DNA from: Saturnia japonica
Lineage: Eukaryota; Arthropoda; Insecta; Lepidoptera; Saturniidae
DNA length: 64,000 nucleotides
Reading direction: 5' to 3'
Assembly: GCA_033032175.1 (NCBI GenBank)
Contig: CM065328.1
Span: 7,440,690-7,504,689 of the forward strand
In this document: positions 58,750 through 64,000 of the stretch, piece by piece
Layout of the letters: every line of letters begins with the position of its first letter
How positions within the stretch are numbered: position 1 is the stretch's first letter
Made by a program: the position numbers and the translations under genes
The notes under the pieces: model-generated
What the model saw: the letters and a program-made list of their open reading frames with translations, nothing else
Databases searched by the model: none
What the model was told of the DNA's origin: nothing

Positions 58750-60066
58750 ATGTATCAAACCTCAACGTCTCAAAAACCACAAATGTCACAACTACCCTCA
58801 ATGTCTCAAGAAGTACCCAACGCATCAAGTTATGCAAATGTGACTTCATGAACTTGTTTTCCGAAGAAAGATCAAGCCATTGTACTAGATTCCATTGACG
58901 GAATAACACTCAGAGAGTATGTCATTGCATTGTCATCTATAACACCCGCGGCATCTATACGATTCATATCTCGCATATCGAATGCACGTATATGCATTTA
59001 TATGGACTCCAAAAAAACAGCTGATAACTTAATAGAAGAAAATAAAAAGATTATTATTAAAAACAATAGTTTGGAAATTAAACCGCTGATTACAAGAAAT
59101 AAAAGAATTGTATTATCAAACGTTTGTCCCGTCATACCCAATTACGTCATAGAACAAAAATTCGAAGAATGAAATATAAGAGTAATGTCCTCACTAACAT
59201 TTATGAAAATAGGAGTAAAGGACCAAGGATTTTCTCATATATTAAGTTTTAGAAGACAATTATACATTAGCCCAGAAGATGACACACGTCTCCCAGAATC
59301 ATTTCAAATAACGTTTGAAGGGACCAACTACTGGATTTATACATCTACTGATGCTCTGAAATGTTTTACCTGTAATACGTTAGGTCATTTAGCGAAAAAT
59401 TGTCCACAAAATATAACAAATATTCAAGACTACCCTCAAGAAACGGATAATCAATTATCTAAAGAAATAAATCAAATATTTAACAGAAACGACGATATAA
59501 TACCTACTCGACCCCATGCTGAACCTGTATGTCCCATTCCAATAACATACAAATTTCCACAACCGTCCCAGATTAATCTAAAAGGGCAAAAACGAAATCG
59601 TTGAACTACTACAACCGACTCCTCCAAAGTAGAAATGATTACACATAATACACAAGAAAATGACTCTGATAGAATGGAGCTTGAAACCGATGACACGAGC
59701 AGCAATATTTCACTAGAAGATGTAGAAATCAAAACAAAAGCAAAGAAAAAACTAAAGAAGAGCGAAACGACTGACGAAGAAATTTGGAAAAATATAGAAA
59801 ATATTATGACTGAATTAAACAACGAAAATATGTTCCCTATTAACTTAGACCACTTTATAAGTCTATTAGACAACTCTCGAGGAAAACAAAGTATTAATGA
59901 ATTGGTATATTCATACACAGATAATGTAAAAGATCTTATTAAAATGTGTAACAAACTACACTGCAAAATGAACAAAAGCTTGAAAAATAGATGTTCACGC
60001 TTAACGAGAAAATTAAATGAAATGCTGATTGCTACCCAATTTATGAATTCTGATAAGAACCAATAA
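58750..60066 (+). pseudogene. I-group LINE ORF1 (nucleic-acid-binding protein), three in-frame TGA stops
   Basis: One reading frame runs from ATG 58750-58752 to TAA 60064-60066 with no indel, interrupted by TGA at 58849-58851, 59170-59172 and 59602-59604. The N-terminal part is Ser/Gln-rich. The middle part (RFISRISNARICIYMDSKK) may be an RNA-binding fold. A zinc knuckle C-X2-C-X4-H-X4-C (CFTCNTLGHLAKNC) lies at 59362-59403. The last ~140 residues are charged and helical (KAKKKLKKSETTDEEIW). In living relatives ORF1 coats the element RNA. This copy cannot make the full protein without recoding. Confidence 0.82.
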
Positions 60067-60122
60067 CTCATATTATTACTTTATATTACAAATTAATTAT
60101 AGTTAAACTATACCTAATTAGT

Positions 60123-61574
60123 ATGGATATACTACAATGGAATGTAAATGGTTATTTCAAAAGACTCGAAAATATGAAAGTATTAATAAATCGCTTGTGT
60201 CCAACTTGTATTTGTTTACAAGAAACAAATTTCACTTCTAACAACTGTGCCTCTATAACAGGATACGAACATTTCTACAAAAATCGATTGCAAAGTAATA
60301 GGGCTAGTGGTGAAGTGGCTGTTTTTATCAAATCTCACACAATCCCAGAAAGAATAACATTAAATACCAATTTAGAAGCAGTTGCGATAAAAATTAAATT
60401 TCCTTTAACTCTTACACTATGTAACGTCTATTTGCCAAATAGTAATCCTCTCATCAAATATGATTTAAATGACCTCATCTGCCAGCTTTCAACTCCTTTT
60501 ATAATATTAGGCGATTTTAACGGCCACCATTTTTATTGGGGTTCCGACAAATGTGATACCAGAGGTAAGATAATAGCGGAATGGCTTGATGAACATAATA
60601 ATTTATTTTTATTAAATAACGGCCAACCTACTCACTTTGACAGCAATACTGGTCGTACAAGTAATATAGATCTAACTTTGGCTTCACAAGATATAACTTC
60701 ATATTTTGAATGGAATGCTCTAGAAGATTTGTATGACAGTGACCATTACCCAATTTCAATTAGATCTCAATTAGATGATCATGTATCAAACAATGTTAGA
60801 TTACCAAAGAAATGGAAGTTCGATAAAGCAAATTGGGCCATGTTTCGTGAAGAAGTTGAATTATGTATCTCTGAATTAACACCTTCAAATCAAATTTTTG
60901 AAGACTGTGTCAATAATATAGTCAAAAAGTTTACTGAAGCCATCCTTAAGGCAGCTGAAAAATCAATACCTAAAACATCCGGTACCTTAAGGAAAAATTG
61001 TTTGCCATGGTGGAATGATGAGTGTAAAAACGCAATTAGAGAATCCAAAAAGGCCCTTAAACTTTTTAAGCGATATGCCAGACATGATCCGAATTCGATG
61101 TATAAAATCGAATATAAGAAAAAGAGAGCGTACTATAGAAGACTAATTAAAGAAAATAGAAAGAAATATTGGGAAAATTGGGTCTCATCAATTAATAACA
61201 AAACCCTCATATATAATAATCCTCATATGTGGAAAAAGATACAAAAACTGAACCACCGCAACATTAAATTTAACAATATTGTACTCGAAAAGACCGACGG
61301 AACATATACATCTAACCCTATGAACACTTCAAACTTATTAGCTCAAAATTTCGCAACTAATTCTAGTTCCCGTAATTACGATGAACAGTTCGTTGAATAC
61401 AAAACTAGACAGGAGTTGGATACATATTTTGATGTATATAATAATTACAGTCCTATCAACAAAGAAATATCTATGCATGAATTGTTATTAATATACTCTG
61501 AAATCGGTAATTCTAGTCCAGGGCCAGACAATATATCAAATATTATAATTAAGCATTTACATTCAGGGCACTAG
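60123..61574 (+). pseudogene. I-group LINE ORF2, endonuclease and start of reverse transcriptase
   Basis: The ATG at 60123 starts MDILQWNVNG, the classic N-terminus of an APE-type endonuclease. Glu34 lies in CLQETNF, GDFNGHHF at residues 131-138 and SDHYPI at 207-212, so all main catalytic motifs are present. A basic linker (KKRAYYRRLIKENRKKYW) leads to the conserved SSPGPDNIS at the start of the reverse transcriptase. The frame then ends at TAG 61572-61574. A one-base slip near 61565-61570 puts the rest of the domain in another frame. The endonuclease would nick the target DNA in an active element. Confidence 0.88.
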
Positions 61575-62989
61575 AGTATTTACTTAAAATATATAACTAT
61601 ATATATAAAGAACAAGTATTTCCTGATATTTGGAAAGAAGCTGTAGTAGTTCCGATATTAAAACCAGGAAAAATATCCAGTTTAAAAACCAGTTATAGAC
61701 CCATATCTCTTACATGTAATATGTGTAAAATACTTGAAAAAATAATATCTAGAAGAATAAGATGGTACATAGAAACAAATAAACAATTGTCACCATTTCA
61801 GTATGGATTTCGTCAATTTAGATCAACAACCGACCATTTAATGAGTATTGAAAGTGAAGTACTTGACAGTTTTGCAAATCATAATTATACAGTAATCGTA
61901 GCATTAGATATTAAAAAAGCTTATGAAATGGTTTGGAAACACAGAGTTCTTAAAATATTACATGATATTGAAATTAATGGAAACGCCCTAGCTTTTGTTA
62001 GAAACTTTCTTTCAGAAAGAACAATAAAAGTAAGAATCCAGGATACAATATCTAATCCTGCTTGTATGGAAAACGGTTTACCTCAAGGTTCGGTACTCAG
62101 CGTAATATTATTTTTACTGGCTATTAACGACGTCCTTTCACATATTGAAAAACCAGTAAAGGGGTTTCTGTTTGCTGATGACCTGACAATAACTTGTAGT
62201 GGTAAAACATTAAAACCTACATTAAAACTTATCCAAAACACACTGAATAATCTTCAGGAATGGTGCAAGAAATCTGGCTTTAAATTTTCTAAAACTAAAA
62301 CTGAATTCATAATTTTAACAAATAAGAAAGATAAAACTAGAAACGTGCAATTAACATTAAATGGGCATAGTATTAAAGAGGTAAATAAATTGAAAATTTT
62401 AGGACTTGTATTTGATAAAAAAATGTCTTGGAATTCACATATAAATAATCTCAAGGAAGAATGCTACAAAAGGTTGAACATAATAAAGGTTTTATCATCA
62501 TCAACATGGGGGTTTGAAAGAAATTGTTTAATAAATACATATCGTGCCTTAATAAGACAACAAATAGATTACGGTTCTGTAATTTATGATTCTGCAAAAC
62601 AACGTTCAATTAAATCTCTAGAAAGTATTCAAAACACTGGTCTTCGACTGAGTATTGGTGCATTTAAGACAAGTCCAATTAAGAGCGTCTTAGCTGAAGC
62701 TGGAGAAATGCCATTAGAATTTAGAAGAAAGAAACTTGTAATTATGTACGCTGTAAATATATTATCTCGACCTGAAAATCCAACTTACCAAAATTACACT
62801 AAAACGACAGCCGTAGACATAGAATATGAACTTCAACCAAATTTAATACAGCCTTTACGAATCAGAGCAATCAAATACTTAAAAGAATTGAATCTTACAA
62901 TACCAAAAATATTCCCAAAGAAATTACTTACCTCTGGTCCATGGGAAAACTTTGAACCCCCAATTAATCTTGAAATAGCTAAAAACTAG
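61575..62989 (+). pseudogene. I-group LINE ORF2, reverse transcriptase core
   Basis: In the shifted frame coding similarity resumes directly after the break (ALEYLLKIYNYI, DIWKEAVVVPILKPGK, SYRPISLTCNMCKILEK). The core motifs, numbered from Met 61721, are Asp63 in ALDIKKAYE, PQGSVLS at 121-127 and FADD at 151-154. The thumb and connection follow (GFKFSKTKTEF, LGLVFDKKMSW, QQIDYGSVIY). TAG at 62987-62989 closes this frame before RNase H. The catalytic residues are intact. Confidence 0.88.
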
Positions 62990-63049
62990 AAAGATGACAC
63001 ACCGCAATGCATATACAAAAATCTATTTTATGAAGTGAATAGTAGATAT

Positions 63050-63858
63050 ACCGACTGTAAGACACGGATGGGTCAGTTATAAATGGAAGATCAGGATGTT
63101 CAGTGGTAACTGGTGATAATAGTTACCGATACAGACTTGGCGATTTTAACTCAATTTTCAGTTGTGAAGCAATAGCTATTCTGAAAGCTTTAGAAATTAT
63201 ATCTAATGAATCTAGTGTAGACAAATATATAATATATACCGATTCAAAATCATGCTTGACAGCTTTACAAAATGTAAAAAATACAAATACTCTTATCATA
63301 GAAATCAAGCAAAAAATGATAAATATACTAAAAAACAATAGAAAATTTGAAATTATATGGATTCCGAGTCATCAAGGAATAGTTGGTAACGAAAGGGCAG
63401 ATAGTGAGGCGAGACATGCAACTAATGAGAGTAAAAATTGGCATTTAAATAAATCAACTCCTAGTGAATTACATAAATACTTTAAACTTAAAATTAAAAA
63501 CCTTTGGGATCATTGTTGGAAGACAGAAAATACAACTTTGTTATTTAATATCAGAAAATCAATTTTTGAAAAATCTCCTACTGCCTTTACCTGTAGGAAA
63601 AGTCAAGTGGTTATCACCAGATTGCGTATTGGGCACACAAACATGACACATCTTCATCTAATTACTAAAACTGACAGAAACAAATGCAAGTGTGGAGAAG
63701 ACCTGACTGTCCTACATTTACTAGTAGAATGTTCAGCATTTGACCAGGAAAAACGGTTGTGTAAAGTTCCTAATAATTTAAAAGACTGTTTAAATAAAGG
63801 TGGATGTACTCAAATCTTAAAATTTTTGAAAATGATAAATGTTTATGGACTAGTTTAA
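63050..63858 (+). pseudogene. I-group LINE ORF2, RNase H domain and C-terminal zinc motif
   Basis: In a third frame TDGS (about 63063-63074) gives the first RNase H Asp. It is followed by Glu in SCEAIAILKAL, Asp in IYTDSKS, and HQGIVGNERADSEA with the His and last Asp, which is a complete active site. Near the end, a C-X-C-X7-H-X4-C zinc motif (CKCGEDLTVLHLLVEC) fits the C-terminal finger of I-group elements. The stop is TAA at 63856-63858. A frame change between 62990 and 63060 separates it from the reverse transcriptase. Confidence 0.87.
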
Positions 63859-63951
63859 TCTACAGTACTTTATAATGTGTATTGTTAATCGTGGTCGCTA
63901 ATGACCTGAGATGTTAAAAAGCGACTTAAAATAAATAAAAAAAAAAAAAAA
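63859..63951 (+). other. 3' untranslated region and poly(A) of the I-group LINE
   Basis: A short GC-mixed stretch ('gtggtcgctaatgacctgag') is followed by AAAATAAATAAA and a run of A ending at 63951. The inverted-repeat arm begins at the next base. Confidence 0.8.
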
Positions 63952-63991
63952 GGCTCTACGAAGCAAACATTTTTTACGACAATTATTTAAA
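63952..63991 (-). repeat. Right arm of the inverted repeat that brackets the I-group LINE
   Basis: It starts 'ggctctacgaagc' immediately after the poly(A) and is the reverse complement of 58426-58465 at 37 of 40 bases. A further A-run continues to the window end, so the outer limit is not seen. Confidence 0.88.
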
Positions 63992-64000
63992 AAAAAAAAA

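Larger units (their letters stand above)
58466..63951 (+). mobile_element. I-group LINE with RNase H, near full length but broken
   Basis: Order: about 285 bases of 5' leader, ORF1 (58750-60066), a 56-base gap, ORF2 with endonuclease, reverse transcriptase and RNase H (60123-63858), a ~75-base 3' untranslated region with AATAAA, and a poly(A) run ending at 63951. RNase H after the reverse transcriptase and a zinc-knuckle ORF1 point to the I group (I/Nimb-like), though the exact clade is not certain. No direct target-site duplication is visible. The ends instead abut the two arms of an inverted repeat. ORF1 has three in-frame stops, and ORF2 is split over three frames. Confidence 0.87.

Noticed and set aside
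58849..59604. Recoding of UGA (selenocysteine or altered code) in LINE ORF1
   Set aside because: The other elements in the window use TGA as a normal stop, no conserved downstream stem is apparent, and simple point mutation is enough.
1..64000. CRISPR array, bacterial operon, rRNA or phage features
   Set aside because: No regularly spaced repeats, Shine-Dalgarno-led gene strings or rRNA-like sequence; the content is eukaryotic.

Overview
The window looks like transposon-rich, AT-rich insect nuclear DNA, most likely from a moth or butterfly. The basis is the repeat content: a BEL/Pao LTR retrotransposon, APE-type LINEs, an RTE-type LINE 3' end with an (ATC)n tail, several tRNA-derived SINE families, Tc1-like relics, and short dispersed sequences of a kind common in Lepidoptera (for example 'ACTAGCGGTCGCCC' ends and 'taggtacctac' motifs). 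The taxonomic call is an inference. No host protein-coding gene, rRNA or functional tRNA gene could be supported. Every long open frame belongs to a mobile element.

Layout. Positions 1-6380: a BEL/Pao element on the minus strand. Its 3' LTR is cut by the window edge, the polypurine tract is at 91-98, the gag-pol frame lies at 250-5505 with one amber stop near its start, the primer-binding site matches tRNA-Tyr, and the complete 410-bp 5' LTR is 5971-6380. Positions 6.4-47 kb: old repeat debris. It holds SINE family A (3 copies), family B (4 related pieces), family C (3 good copies plus fragments), a GC-rich unclassified family D (4 copies), a LINE-3'-end-like family E, a common interspersed family F (one copy split by a clean 255-bp MITE with TA duplication), an inverted pair of a ~360-bp family G, two degenerate non-LTR reverse transcriptase tails and two dead Tc1-like transposases. 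Positions 47.3-49.9 kb: a 5'-truncated Jockey/CR1-group LINE on the minus strand with a nearly complete reverse transcriptase. Positions 50-58.4 kb: SINE pieces, an extremely AT-rich island (53.7-54.35 kb) and unassigned AT-rich DNA. Positions 58466-63951: a near full-length I-group LINE on the plus strand (ORF1 with a zinc knuckle; ORF2 with endonuclease, reverse transcriptase and RNase H) carrying several breaks.

How they fit together. The autonomous classes present are an LTR element and two LINE types, with SINEs and MITEs as non-autonomous passengers. Ages differ. The visible 90 bp of the two BEL LTRs are identical, so that copy looks young, whereas the Tc1 and RTE remnants are heavily decayed. 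The most unusual arrangement is at the right edge: the I-group LINE is flanked by the two 40-nt arms of an inverted repeat (37 of 40 matches). Removing the LINE would leave a near-perfect palindrome with the insertion point at its centre.
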